DNA from: Lentisphaerae bacterium GWF2_45_14 | GTDB lineage: Bacteria > Verrucomicrobiota > Lentisphaeria > Victivallales > GWF2-45-14 | Direction of reading: 5' to 3' | DNA: 64,000 nt | Assembly (NCBI GenBank): GCA_001804785.1 | Contig: MHBG01000048.1 | Span: forward strand, 25,401-89,400 | Part shown: in pieces, positions 18,330 through 26,562 of the stretch | How the letters are laid out: every line of letters begins with the position of its first letter | Position numbering within the stretch: the first letter of the stretch is position 1 | The notes under the pieces: model-generated | Seen by the model: the letters and a program-made list of their open reading frames with translations, nothing else | Database searches by the model: none | What the model was told of the DNA's origin: nothing | Position numbers and translations under genes: made by a program

Positions 18330-18752
18330 CTATTTGATTATTTCATTGTACAGGGGGTCAATCCATTTCCCTTTAGCGGTCAAGGGATCACCTTTTATGA
18401 TTTCGCCTTCGGAAAGTATAAACATAAATGATTTAGGTTTTTCAGTTACCCTCAATCCTTCTAGAAAATACGCATTTGCAAGAATAAGGTTTGTGCAAGG
18501 AAGTCCCGAATCTTTATCAATGGCATTGAGATCAATTGTTCCATCATTACGTTGAAGATCATCATAGTGCCTTTTGAGAGCTGAGAAATACCGCTCTGGC
18601 GCATTCGGAACTGTTTGCCATGAGTGAGGCGCATACTTAGCGGCTCCGTGTTCCAAAGCCCGTACAAGCCCCGTTAAGAACCGTTGAATTACCAAGCTCC
18701 ATTTTGGTTTCCCTGCGTCAAACTTCATACCAAGCTTGTCATTATTATCCAT
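18330..18752 (-). CDS. DUF5664 protein, dATP/dGTP diphosphohydrolase-like
   Basis: It is 140 residues from the ATG at 18752 (AGGCGGTGA upstream; overlaps the previous stop by eight bases). MKFDAGKPKWSLV, LVRALEHGAAKYAPHSWQ and YFSALKRHYDDLQ are the conserved blocks of DUF5664, a family that includes the MazZ-like phage nucleotide diphosphohydrolases. The usual DSGLPHL motif reads DSGLPCTNL here, replacing one conserved His by Cys. The likely role is shaping the deoxynucleotide pool. No PurZ or Z-genome polymerase is visible, so base replacement cannot be claimed. Confidence 0.7.
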   Translation of the reverse strand: MDNNDKLGMKFDAGKPKWSLVIQRFLTGLVRALEHGAAKYAPHSWQTVPNAPERYFSALKRHYDDLQRNDGTIDLNAIDKDSGLPCTNLILANAYFLEGLRVTEKPKSFMFILSEGEIIKGDPLTAKGKWIDPLYNEIIK

Positions 18753-19284
18753 TCTGTTCACCGCCTTTTCCGTCTTTAAGCGCCATAAATTCAGAAGCAA
18801 GTATTTCCTGCGCAAATTGAGGCGGCGTCCACATAGGGCGTGTGTCGGTCAGGTATTGGTCAGGGAACTTGAATATGAGAGCTGTATCGTTGTCCACAAG
18901 CTTCCAGAAAAGGCCGTAAAGGTAACCCCGTTCACTGGCTATAAACGTGATTTTACGGATGCCGCTTTCAGGAAAATTCAGCATTTCCATAAGCTTATTA
19001 TGGGAAACCCTGGTGTCGTTGATTTTGTGCCAGTCTTCACGATTCCCGAACTTTGGAAGAGCAAGGCCGTCTTTGTTCTTTTTCCAGCCTTTGGGTGCGG
19101 CGTCTTTGAATTTGACCCCGGCAAAACCGAGAAGTTCGCCCCTGAAATCGATCCCCGGATAAGTGTGAACTTCGCCTTTGAGCTCTTTGCCAAGTTCATT
19201 CAATGCGGCGTGGCGGATTTTTACTTTTTCATTGATTGATTTTGCTTCATCGAGAACTGCTTTTTCCGTTACTTTGAAATACAT
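18745..19284 (-). CDS. Uncharacterised phage protein
   Basis: It is 179 residues, mixed alpha/beta, with many aromatic residues. No Cys clusters, P-loop or membrane segments are seen. It lies in the operon between a coiled-coil protein and DUF5664. No family recognised. Confidence 0.6.
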   Translation of the reverse strand: MYFKVTEKAVLDEAKSINEKVKIRHAALNELGKELKGEVHTYPGIDFRGELLGFAGVKFKDAAPKGWKKNKDGLALPKFGNREDWHKINDTRVSHNKLMEMLNFPESGIRKITFIASERGYLYGLFWKLVDNDTALIFKFPDQYLTDTRPMWTPPQFAQEILASEFMALKDGKGGEQNG

Positions 19285-19297
19285 TTTTGAAGGCTCC

Positions 19298-19798
19298 TTA
19301 TTTTATTTGTCTGTTAAATCGATCAATTGCACCAATGAGAAAATTGGCATATACATCGTCTGCCATTTCGCCCAGGTGCTGAACATTGTAGCATTCATAT
19401 TTTTCCAGCTCAGACGCTCTTTCCTGTCCGAGACTTTCAATTCTTGCCGCTTCCAGCCGCTCAAAATGAGTTTCTATTTCCTGGAGCTTTGTTTCTTTTT
19501 CGACAACGGCGAACTTGAGAATATTTGCCACTCCGTCAATGGCTTTCCCTGCTCGGAGATATTCCTCTTTCTGGGCGATACGAAGCTTTTCAGTAGCGAA
19601 CCTTACTTTTGCAATATCAAGCCTGAGTCTTTTTGCCCTTGCGCTGGTTTCCTTTGATGGTTCGAGCTGTGTTACTTCGTTGTATTGAGTTTCGAACTCT
19701 TCCAGCATATTAGCCATTGGAATAAAGATTGCTCTTATCTGCTCCGCTCTTGAAGGTTCGATGTTATATTCTTCGACTTTTAAAACTAATTCATTCAT
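19298..19798 (-). CDS. Coiled-coil phage protein
   Basis: It is 166 residues from the ATG at 19798, which has AAAGGGAT upstream; the frame could start seven codons earlier without a ribosome site. It is helical throughout, with heptad-like Glu/Lys/Leu patterns at about residues 30-125. Proteins of this sort accompany recombination genes in many phages, but no biochemical role is known. Confidence 0.6.
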   Translation of the reverse strand: MNELVLKVEEYNIEPSRAEQIRAIFIPMANMLEEFETQYNEVTQLEPSKETSARAKRLRLDIAKVRFATEKLRIAQKEEYLRAGKAIDGVANILKFAVVEKETKLQEIETHFERLEAARIESLGQERASELEKYECYNVQHLGEMADDVYANFLIGAIDRFNRQIK

Positions 19799-19855
19799 TT
19801 TCTCTATATCCCTTTTCATTTTTGACTTAAATTTTTCATTTCAGGCGGTTATTTT

Positions 19856-21040
19856 TCATTTTGAACTAATTTTCTGCCGTCTCGCAAGCTCCTGAAGCAC
19901 TGTCCATTTACTGGCGACTTTATTAATTCCATTCCTGAACGCCGCGATATTCCCGATTACATGGCATTCCTTCTTTGCGCGAGTAATCGCCGTGTAGACC
20001 AGAGCGCGATGAACAAAGGGACCGCCCTGAATCGCCGCGAAGAAAACCTTGCGATACTGGCTCCCTTGCGACTTATGAACAGTCAAAGAGTAGGCATGTT
20101 GAGATTCCTGAAGGATTGCTTTTCCCCAGACTGCTTCCTGAACATATTCGCCTTTTTCCGCATCCCAGAACGGGATATCACCTTTCACCCATGCGCGGCC
20201 TTGCGTATCGATTGCGGAGATGGTTCCAGTTGTACCATTCCAAATATCAGAAGAGGCAAAATTCTTCAGGCAGATAATCCGATCCCCGATTGCCCATTTC
20301 GCATCATCGGCAGTACGTCCGAACTTGGCGACCATCCGCTTGTTGATTTCCTGAACATGGTCATTTTTACAGCAGACAACAATATCTTTCTGAAAATCGA
20401 TTTCCCCGGCATCAATAAGAGTCTCGAGGTATTTCCAAGTTGCGTCCATGTCGCCAGTACCGCGCATTTCGAACCATTCGTTTTCCGACTGTGCGGTTTC
20501 TGGCTGAAGCCCCTCGCGGACTGCGGCTCCAGCTTTGTAGATTGCTTCCGAAGCTCGATAACAGATTGTGAGTTTTGCTGTCAGATCGGGACGAAGGTTG
20601 ACCATATCATGAAAAGGCTGACCGTTCCCAACCGGCGGCAGCTGCGCGGCGTCTCCGATCAACGTAAGCCGATCCGGATTCCTGCGAATGATTTCGGCCA
20701 TCAATGAGCTATCGACCATCGAGGCCTCGTCTATAATGAGATGGAGACCTGAAAGGGATTTTACGCTGAAACTTCTGCCATTATAGCCAAGAAGCCTGTG
20801 TATTGTCGATGTGTCGCGTTCAGTAGCTTCACGGAGCCGCGCAGCAGCTTTTCCAGTCGGACAACATAGTGCAAGCTGGCTTTTACCGTTTTTTGTCTGC
20901 TCGATAATCTCCTTGACGAGTGTCGTTTTTCCAGTTCCGGCGCCGCCTGTTACGATACTCAAAGATTTGTTGACGGAATAATCGACGGCCTTTGTCTGGT
21001 CAGGATTAAGCTTTATTTCCGTATTGCTTTCATTATTCAT
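19856..21040 (-). CDS. RecD2-type DNA helicase, C-terminal motor part
   Basis: It is 394 residues, superfamily 1B. Walker A is GGAGTGKTT at about 32-40 and Walker B LIIDEASMVD near 100. LIGDAAQLPPVGNGQPF is motif III. TVHKSQGSQYRKVF and YTAITRAKK near the C-terminus are motifs V and VI. It equals the second half of RecD2 (normally about 750 residues in one chain). The upstream gene holds the first half, and the two overlap by ATGA, so they are co-translated and probably form one two-subunit helicase. Confidence 0.88.
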   Translation of the reverse strand: MNNESNTEIKLNPDQTKAVDYSVNKSLSIVTGGAGTGKTTLVKEIIEQTKNGKSQLALCCPTGKAAARLREATERDTSTIHRLLGYNGRSFSVKSLSGLHLIIDEASMVDSSLMAEIIRRNPDRLTLIGDAAQLPPVGNGQPFHDMVNLRPDLTAKLTICYRASEAIYKAGAAVREGLQPETAQSENEWFEMRGTGDMDATWKYLETLIDAGEIDFQKDIVVCCKNDHVQEINKRMVAKFGRTADDAKWAIGDRIICLKNFASSDIWNGTTGTISAIDTQGRAWVKGDIPFWDAEKGEYVQEAVWGKAILQESQHAYSLTVHKSQGSQYRKVFFAAIQGGPFVHRALVYTAITRAKKECHVIGNIAAFRNGINKVASKWTVLQELARRQKISSK

Positions 21041-21936
21041 GATGCAACCGCCGTTTCCGCCAATCCATCAGACGCAAAATCCCAAATAACTTTTTCAGCA
21101 TTATAATCAGAGGTCAAGGCCAGTACGTTTTTGTTTTCTACTGCAAAAAATATCAAGCGGTTATCACCAATCAGTCTAGTGATTATATCACAGACCAAGT
21201 CGGAATTACCTACACCTAAAAGCTGTACGGCCTTGCAGATTACCGGGGGAACGTCTATCAATGTACTACCGTCATCCTGCGCCTGGCGGACTGCGTATTC
21301 AACGCCGGCAAGCAGACGCCGCCGATCATCAACTGCGACATTGAATGCTTCCCGATGCCGGTCAACAGCGGCAAAGCCGTATCCATAAAGTTCTGTCATG
21401 CGGTAGGGATTTTCTTGAACGACTCCAAGCGTTTCAGTTTCCCACTTTTCCCATGCGGCTTCGGCCATTTTCTGGCTGCATCCTTTTCCGATCAGCCATG
21501 CAATAGCCTGATACTGCTCGTCATGGAGTTTGATTTCTGCATATTGCTTATGGAATTCAGCAACAATATCGTTATTCATTCGCGGAACGTCGCCGGGTTT
21601 GAGTTCCGTCCACTTTTCGCCGACCGTTTCCCAAATCTTCTCTTCCAGCTTCGGGCCGATGCCGGGAGTACGTGAGCAAACATAGTGGAGGAGTGTTTTC
21701 GCTTCCTGGGGAATATCGGGACGCGCATTTGTAAACTTGAACTGCTTTTCTCCCCGGTATTCGCTCCAAGTACCGGAAAGGATGAGTTTTTCACCGGGAA
21801 CAGGCTGCCATGACAGGACACCAGATAAATTGCCCTGATTTGACGCCAGAACATACCAGGCGGACTTGCCATCATCGTTAAGCTTCCGTCTCGCCACAAA
21901 GCGGACTTCCGCCGTTATCGTTGCTATTTCTTTCAT
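21037..21936 (-). CDS. RecD2-type helicase, N-terminal OB and helix-hairpin-helix part
   Basis: It is 299 residues. Residues 1-75 form an OB-like domain (KLILSGTWSEYRGEKQF). RTPGIGPKLEEKIWE near 88-102 is a helix-hairpin-helix. ENPYRMTELYGYGFAAVDRH near 175-194 is the RecD2 signature segment preceding the motor domain. It has no P-loop of its own, as expected for the first half of RecD2. Its 5' end overlaps the ERCC4 nuclease gene by 59 bases. With the next gene it would make a complete enzyme. Confidence 0.82.
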   Translation of the reverse strand: MKEIATITAEVRFVARRKLNDDGKSAWYVLASNQGNLSGVLSWQPVPGEKLILSGTWSEYRGEKQFKFTNARPDIPQEAKTLLHYVCSRTPGIGPKLEEKIWETVGEKWTELKPGDVPRMNNDIVAEFHKQYAEIKLHDEQYQAIAWLIGKGCSQKMAEAAWEKWETETLGVVQENPYRMTELYGYGFAAVDRHREAFNVAVDDRRRLLAGVEYAVRQAQDDGSTLIDVPPVICKAVQLLGVGNSDLVCDIITRLIGDNRLIFFAVENKNVLALTSDYNAEKVIWDFASDGLAETAVAS

Positions 21937-22414
21937 TTTGATTTATCGCCTTTTCAATTTCGAGTTGTCTTTGCCGATGTCGGAAGATCGTTATTGCCAT
22001 GCCGGACGCGAGAATGTGATTATTGGCAAACAAGACCGATACGCCGCGCAATGTCAGATCTGCTATTCTGGCCACTACGAACGAGGGTTTGATACCAGGG
22101 TGATTGTGTTGAGGACTGATTAATTTGCCATCTTTTTCCTGAAAACAGCATTCGATAAAATCAGCCTCGATAATCATTACTTTTGCGATATGCCCGGCTT
22201 CGTCCATCCTGTCAAGTTCGCGGTTAAAACGCTCCCATCCCGTGGAAATTGTGCCAAGAAAGTCATCAAGAGATTTGCGCTCGATTGCAAACTTGTCATC
22301 CCCAGCCAGCGCGTAATCACCGGCGGAGAGGGTTCCCCGGACAGCGGTAACTTCGTCATCCGGGAAACCCCAGGGGGTCTGTTCTCGCGTATCAATTATG
22401 ATTTGCAAGGGCAT
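21878..22414 (-). CDS. ERCC4-type structure-specific nuclease
   Basis: It is 178 residues. IDTREQTPW near 6-14, GTLSAGDYAL and IERKSLDDFLGTI form the ERCC4 (XPF-like) active site, with the Asp of IDTREQ and the ERK-x3-D motif. VARIADLTLRGVSVLFANN matches the following strand-helix. It is likely to cut branched or 5'-flap DNA during phage recombination or replication. It is encoded between the SSB-like gene and split RecD2. Confidence 0.85.
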   Translation of the reverse strand: MPLQIIIDTREQTPWGFPDDEVTAVRGTLSAGDYALAGDDKFAIERKSLDDFLGTISTGWERFNRELDRMDEAGHIAKVMIIEADFIECCFQEKDGKLISPQHNHPGIKPSFVVARIADLTLRGVSVLFANNHILASGMAITIFRHRQRQLEIEKAINQNERNSNDNGGSPLCGETEA

Positions 22415-22416
22415 GT

Positions 22417-22935
22417 TCAGAACGGAATATCTTCGCCGTGGACATCATCGGCATCGTTATTCTGAAACAAATTCGTCGCGGCTGACTGCAATGGCGGTTG
22501 CGACTGCGGCATTGACGTTCCGCCGAGCAGAGCGGCAAGTCGCTGTTGGGCATCGTTGAGATTTACTTTTTTCTCGAAGCTGAAGCGATAGTAGACAATA
22601 TCTTTTTTGCCAGCTTTTTTACCGTAAATCTGGACATGCTTGCCCTTGAGTGTTCCGATTTTTGCAATTTCGGAGCCGATTCCGAGACTTTTAAGAGTGT
22701 CCAGAGACATGTCAATGCTTCTTTTTCCGGTGTCGCCGACATATTCCGTGGACATATCCAGATAAATATCGGCGATTTTATTGTCGGCAGTGAGAAGTTC
22801 AAATTTAATTTTCAACTTCGGCTCTTCTCCGGCTTTCGCGCCGAATTCCACGGGATATGCGTCTGTTATCACTGCGCCGAAATTTCCTTCATCTGTCAGT
22901 CTGACAACTTCGTTCTGGGTCGTAGCTTCTGTCAT
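22417..22935 (-). CDS. Phage single-stranded DNA-binding-like protein
   Basis: It is 172 residues. A beta-rich N-terminal domain (residues 5-125) resembles the DUF669-type phage protein. A Gln/Pro-rich linker follows, ending in the acidic-hydrophobic tail DDVHGEDIPF. Such a tail is the partner-docking tip of bacterial SSB proteins. The position next to RecT and nuclease genes fits a ssDNA-binding role. The tail is directly visible; the fold assignment is inference. Confidence 0.7.
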   Translation of the reverse strand: MTEATTQNEVVRLTDEGNFGAVITDAYPVEFGAKAGEEPKLKIKFELLTADNKIADIYLDMSTEYVGDTGKRSIDMSLDTLKSLGIGSEIAKIGTLKGKHVQIYGKKAGKKDIVYYRFSFEKKVNLNDAQQRLAALLGGTSMPQSQPPLQSAATNLFQNNDADDVHGEDIPF

Positions 22936-22966
22936 GATATAATTCCTTATTATTTATTGGATTGGA

Positions 22967-23929
22967 TTACTGGTTATTGGTTTCTGTATTATTTGCGGCG
23001 GCGGCTCTTTCATTCAATATTACCTGAATGACTTCACCGTGTTTCGGCGTCAATTCGGGATATTTTCCGGCCATGATTGCGGACATCGCGCTTTGCAATG
23101 TTTTGTCGTTGGCTTCAGACCACAATTTCCCCCGCAATTTTTCCGGGAGATTGAGAGAATCCGGGCAATGGTTATAGTCCGGTTCTGCGGCTGGCTGAAC
23201 CGCTGGCGGTTGAGTTGGCGGGGTAACCGGGGTATCCTGAGCTGGAACATCGGGAACAATCTCAGCATCCTTTATTTTCGGCTCAGGCTTGCCAGCCGCC
23301 TGATTCATGCGTTCCTGGGCGGCTGTAATATCGATTGCCGTTTCAACGGGCTTTTCCTGGCGCGGGGAGTCCGAAAAATCGGATATTTCTTCGGGCGTGT
23401 ATGTCCCTTTTACAACCTGGGGGCAGAATGCGCGAACTGAATCCGAAACAAGACGAGCCCAGAGCATCTGCATCCGGCGCCGGGGCGTACTCCAGTTGTT
23501 TTTGAGAGTTTTGCCATCCTTGCCATAGCAGTATTCTTCGTCCTGAGCCTCTTTCCACGTAAAAGCTGCTGAAAACTCTTTTCCTGCACAAATGAGTTTA
23601 ATTTCAACTCGTTCCGGAGTTCGTTCGATAATGTCATATTCACCATCGTATTTACTGCAAAAATCAGCGAGTATTGCGTCCGCCCTCATTGAAGGGCTTC
23701 CCTCTATAATGTGATAAGTTTTTTTGAATTCCAAAAAACTCATTTTCTCCTGAATGCATGTAGCGGCCAGAACTATTCCGGCGCCTTCGGTCTTTACTCC
23801 AAACATCCCTGATTGAGCTATTGCTAGTCCGAGGACTCTTAGATCATCCATTGACACAACCGGAAGATCGGCGGTTGCTACTCGTTTTGCCACTGCGGTT
23901 GTTGTTGAAGTTTTTGCTGTTGGAGGCAT
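22967..23929 (-). CDS. RecT-like single-strand annealing protein
   Basis: It is 320 residues. Residues 30-110 (FLEFKKTYHIIEGSPSMRAD) and 145-185 (RRRMQMLWARLVSDSVRAF, then GTYTPEEISD) match RecT-family phage annealing proteins. The C-terminal 130 residues are a Pro-rich linker with a small helical end. It pairs with the exonuclease upstream in the operon and with the SSB-like protein downstream to form a recombination system. Confidence 0.72.
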   Translation of the reverse strand: MPPTAKTSTTTAVAKRVATADLPVVSMDDLRVLGLAIAQSGMFGVKTEGAGIVLAATCIQEKMSFLEFKKTYHIIEGSPSMRADAILADFCSKYDGEYDIIERTPERVEIKLICAGKEFSAAFTWKEAQDEEYCYGKDGKTLKNNWSTPRRRMQMLWARLVSDSVRAFCPQVVKGTYTPEEISDFSDSPRQEKPVETAIDITAAQERMNQAAGKPEPKIKDAEIVPDVPAQDTPVTPPTQPPAVQPAAEPDYNHCPDSLNLPEKLRGKLWSEANDKTLQSAMSAIMAGKYPELTPKHGEVIQVILNERAAAANNTETNNQ

Positions 23930-23960
23930 AATGATTTTCCTTATATTATTGGTGTTGAAT

Positions 23961-24614
23961 TTATTCGAACAGAACGCCCTTGAAGCGTTTATATAATTCG
24001 AAAGTGAGCCGGACGTCCTTCTCGCAGTATTCGAGAAGCTTGATGCGGCCGGCTTCGGACTTGATAAGTTCAGGGAATTTGGTTACATCAATCTCTATTT
24101 TTTTGTTATCGAGAACGGCATCGGAAACATCATCGAGTTTTGCGTACTGCCCGTATCCTGCCCAGGACTGCATCAGATCGATATGATAGGTGTCATCATA
24201 ACGGGAAGTCATGAGCGAAAGAGGAAGTGTAATCTTTGAAGTCAATCCGAGCATAATCGCCCGCTTATATATAAACGGAAGGTCAAATTCCTTTCCGTTC
24301 CATGTTACAAGCTGAACGCCTTTTTCAATGATGTTGAAAACTTCCAGGATTATGCCTGCTTCGTCAAGGTCGGAATCGGAAACTATCACTTTTTTATTTG
24401 TGATGTTTTCGCCGATCAGGACAGCGGCGCAAATTCTTCCGTAAAGCGGACTCAACGCCATTTTGCTGATCTGCTCTGACTTTGCCTCGGTTTTTTTTGC
24501 GGCAATTTTTACCGGATCAACGAGATTTCCAAACTTGACTTCCGGTTCCGGGAGCCGGTCGATCATTTCGGAATTCGGCATTGTTTCAATATCGAAGGCA
24601 AGTACTGTACTCAT
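23961..24614 (-). CDS. DEDD-type 3'-5' exonuclease (PolB exonuclease-related)
   Basis: It is 217 residues from the ATG at 24614 (AAAGGAA upstream), eight codons inside the longest frame. LAFDIET is the first exonuclease motif, TWNGKEFDLPFI the second, and YCEKDVRLTFELYKRF the third (DEDDy type). It lacks a polymerase domain and resembles stand-alone proteins related to the PolB proofreading domain. Likely trims ends in recombination or replication. Confidence 0.85.
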   Translation of the reverse strand: MSTVLAFDIETMPNSEMIDRLPEPEVKFGNLVDPVKIAAKKTEAKSEQISKMALSPLYGRICAAVLIGENITNKKVIVSDSDLDEAGIILEVFNIIEKGVQLVTWNGKEFDLPFIYKRAIMLGLTSKITLPLSLMTSRYDDTYHIDLMQSWAGYGQYAKLDDVSDAVLDNKKIEIDVTKFPELIKSEAGRIKLLEYCEKDVRLTFELYKRFKGVLFE

Positions 24615-24616
24615 GA

Positions 24617-25039
24617 TTATTTGATTCCTTTCGCGCAAAACTGTTTGAATCCTTCGATCATCTGGATTGCATCGCCCTTGCCGAGGTAAAGCGCATCCAT
24701 GATCCGGCGAATTTCAGAGAGAAATTTTTCTCTGATTACAGCAGTTCTTTTCTTTATGGCTTGGGTCGATTTTTCTGCGGTCGCAATTTTGGCTTGATAC
24801 TCAGGCATATTCAGCAATGCGGTTTCTATGGATGCCGAATCGTAGGAGCGTTTGCCTTCGGAGTATGCCTCCATTGCTTTCTGTGTGAAAATTGCTGGTT
24901 TTCTTTTTGCCTCTTTAATGGCATCTTCTATTTCAGGCTTGGGAATGGCGGTTGCTTCGATTTTTTTAAGACTTTCCACCATTATTTCAGCGAGGGAGCT
25001 TTCAACACGGTTCAGTTGCATTTTATCAAGTTTGCTCAT
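24617..25039 (-). CDS. Helical phage protein
   Basis: It is 140 residues, all charged helix, with no Cys or membrane segments. It is two bases from the exonuclease gene. Possibly a DNA-associated accessory factor in the recombination set, but no family recognised. Confidence 0.55.
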   Translation of the reverse strand: MSKLDKMQLNRVESSLAEIMVESLKKIEATAIPKPEIEDAIKEAKRKPAIFTQKAMEAYSEGKRSYDSASIETALLNMPEYQAKIATAEKSTQAIKKRTAVIREKFLSEIRRIMDALYLGKGDAIQMIEGFKQFCAKGIK

Positions 25040-25041
25040 GA

Positions 25042-26088
25042 TTAAAACCTTACATCGTTATCGTCATTGTTTTTGTCGGCGGCGGGTGCGGCAGATTTTT
25101 TGCCGTTCTTCTTGGGGGATTTGGGGGGAGTGGGCGGTTTTGCGTCCGGAACTGACGGTGGGATTGGCGCAGAATTGGGATTTTCTTTGTCGCGGAAAAA
25201 CATCTGCCATGTTTTGTCCTTGAGGAACAATGTTATATATTTTTCGTTTTCGAAACAGTTCTCTTCTATAAAGTCTTTAACTTCATCTTTCCCATCTTGC
25301 CCCGTTGCTTCCGGAATTTTATCCCATCCCGTCGCGAGCAATTCTTCAATGCGGTCGTTGAATTCTCCTTCTATTCTGCAGTATTCGCAGTTTGTGAAAA
25401 TTACTCCGCTGTTCGTGAACATTATGCTTCCGTCTTCGGCGGTTTTGGAAGCCGGCTCTTTTTTCGGCGCCGCGTCCTTTTCTTTCTTCCCTGATTTTTT
25501 GACCGGGCGCTTGTAGATGCTGAACTTGCCGCCAGACTTGTACAGCTTGTAATCAAAGCTGTCAGTGAGCGTGTACGTGACCATATCTCGGTCATTGCCT
25601 TCGTAAGCCAGACTCCAGCCTTGGAACTCAGCTTCTTTTCTGTCTGTTTCCGAAATTGCTTCGTAGTTGATTGAGAGTTCTTTGCGATCGAGGAAAACGA
25701 ACATGTTATCCTGTTCGCCGAGGGCATTGATGAAAAGATTCTGTTTTTCATCTGTGGTCATGGCTTCAACCCTGATTGTTTCGCCAGTATCAAAGCGATA
25801 CGTAGTTTTGATACCGTCAGTCGGATTGTTATAGTGAAGCTCACATTCGACTTCGCGGTATTCCTTGCCCGTTTGTATTGCCAATGCCAACACTCCGATG
25901 CTGGAATCACAGGCATCTATTTTGGCCTTAAAATCTGAAGAAATTGCTTTCTTTTGTTCATCAATACTCTGTTTGCGCTGATTTGTTTCGGCCAGCTGCT
26001 GACCTTTTTTCTGTTTTTCCTCTGCGGAAAGAACGCATTCTAAACGCTCCTTAAACTTCTTTGATCTTTCATTTGTGGTTTCACTCAT
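25042..26088 (-). CDS. Uncharacterised phage protein with SSB-like acidic tail
   Basis: It is 348 residues. A coiled coil occupies residues 5-60 (KEEKQKKGQQLAETNQRKQ type), then a beta-rich middle, a Lys/Glu-rich linker near 205-225, a CEYC pair near 242, and a Pro-rich end closing with DKNNDDNDVRF. That acidic-hydrophobic tail resembles SSB tails (compare the DIPF tail of the gene three positions downstream). A role in organising replication proteins is possible. No family recognised. Confidence 0.5.
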   Translation of the reverse strand: MSETTNERSKKFKERLECVLSAEEKQKKGQQLAETNQRKQSIDEQKKAISSDFKAKIDACDSSIGVLALAIQTGKEYREVECELHYNNPTDGIKTTYRFDTGETIRVEAMTTDEKQNLFINALGEQDNMFVFLDRKELSINYEAISETDRKEAEFQGWSLAYEGNDRDMVTYTLTDSFDYKLYKSGGKFSIYKRPVKKSGKKEKDAAPKKEPASKTAEDGSIMFTNSGVIFTNCEYCRIEGEFNDRIEELLATGWDKIPEATGQDGKDEVKDFIEENCFENEKYITLFLKDKTWQMFFRDKENPNSAPIPPSVPDAKPPTPPKSPKKNGKKSAAPAADKNNDDNDVRF

Positions 26089-26212
26089 TTGACATTTCCT
26101 TTGAATTGGTTTATTCTATAGACATTCATTCATTTTGATTTGTGGCTGGCCAGTGTTTCGGCATTGGTCAGCCGTTTTTATTCCCGAATATTGTTTTCCC
26201 TCCTGTTGTTTT

Positions 26213-26305
26213 TTATTTCCCCATTATCTCGAACGCCGCCCAGACTGCCATGAGCGCGATTGCGATCCCGGAAACAAACCCCAATTCGAAGTACTGCTTT
26301 TTCAT
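26213..26305 (-). CDS. 30-residue single-helix membrane peptide
   Basis: The peptide reads MKKQYFELGFVSGIAIALMA and continues for ten more residues; it is one transmembrane helix with a basic start. An AGAGGTGACAG ribosome site lies upstream and the start overlaps the end of the HTH gene by four bases (ATGA). Similar short peptides occur in many phages (DUF3789-like). Function unknown. Confidence 0.5.
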   Translation of the reverse strand: MKKQYFELGFVSGIAIALMAVWAAFEIMGK

Positions 26306-26562
26306 TCTGTCACCTCTTTCGGCTGCTGAAATTCGGTTGCAAACCGTGCGTACCTTCGATTCCCCGGCTCCTTGTCGATAAATGCCGCAATGTCTTTGCG
26401 ATTGAAGCGGCCCCGGCAGACCATCCGGGGAAATCCAAATCGGCATCCGCTGGCCATACACTGAATAGTCGTTTTTTTTACCGTGAGGACTTTTTCGAGA
26501 TCGATATATCCCGGAAGCTCGGGACAACCCCATTCCATGAGTTTGCGCTCGGTAGTCGTCAT
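26302..26562 (-). CDS. Small helix-turn-helix protein
   Basis: It is 86 residues. EKVLTVKKTTIQCMASGC, then FPRMVCRGRFNRKDIAAFID, resembles the AlpA/excisionase-type winged HTH, with the recognition turn followed by an RFN-x-x-D-AFI segment. It overlaps the Rha gene stop by four bases. Likely an early regulator, or an excisionase. Confidence 0.6.
   Translation of the reverse strand: MTTTERKLMEWGCPELPGYIDLEKVLTVKKTTIQCMASGCRFGFPRMVCRGRFNRKDIAAFIDKEPGNRRYARFATEFQQPKEVTE

Noticed and set aside
18330..18752. A Z-genome (2-aminoadenine) replacement system
   Set aside because: Only a DUF5664 protein is present. No PurZ-like synthetase or matching polymerase lies in the window.
26144..26180. Inverted repeat GGCTGGCCA...TGGTCAGCC followed by five T on the + strand, resembling a terminator
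   Set aside because: All adjacent genes run on the minus strand, and the T-tract is on the wrong side for them; kept only as a possible mRNA hairpin in the operon.
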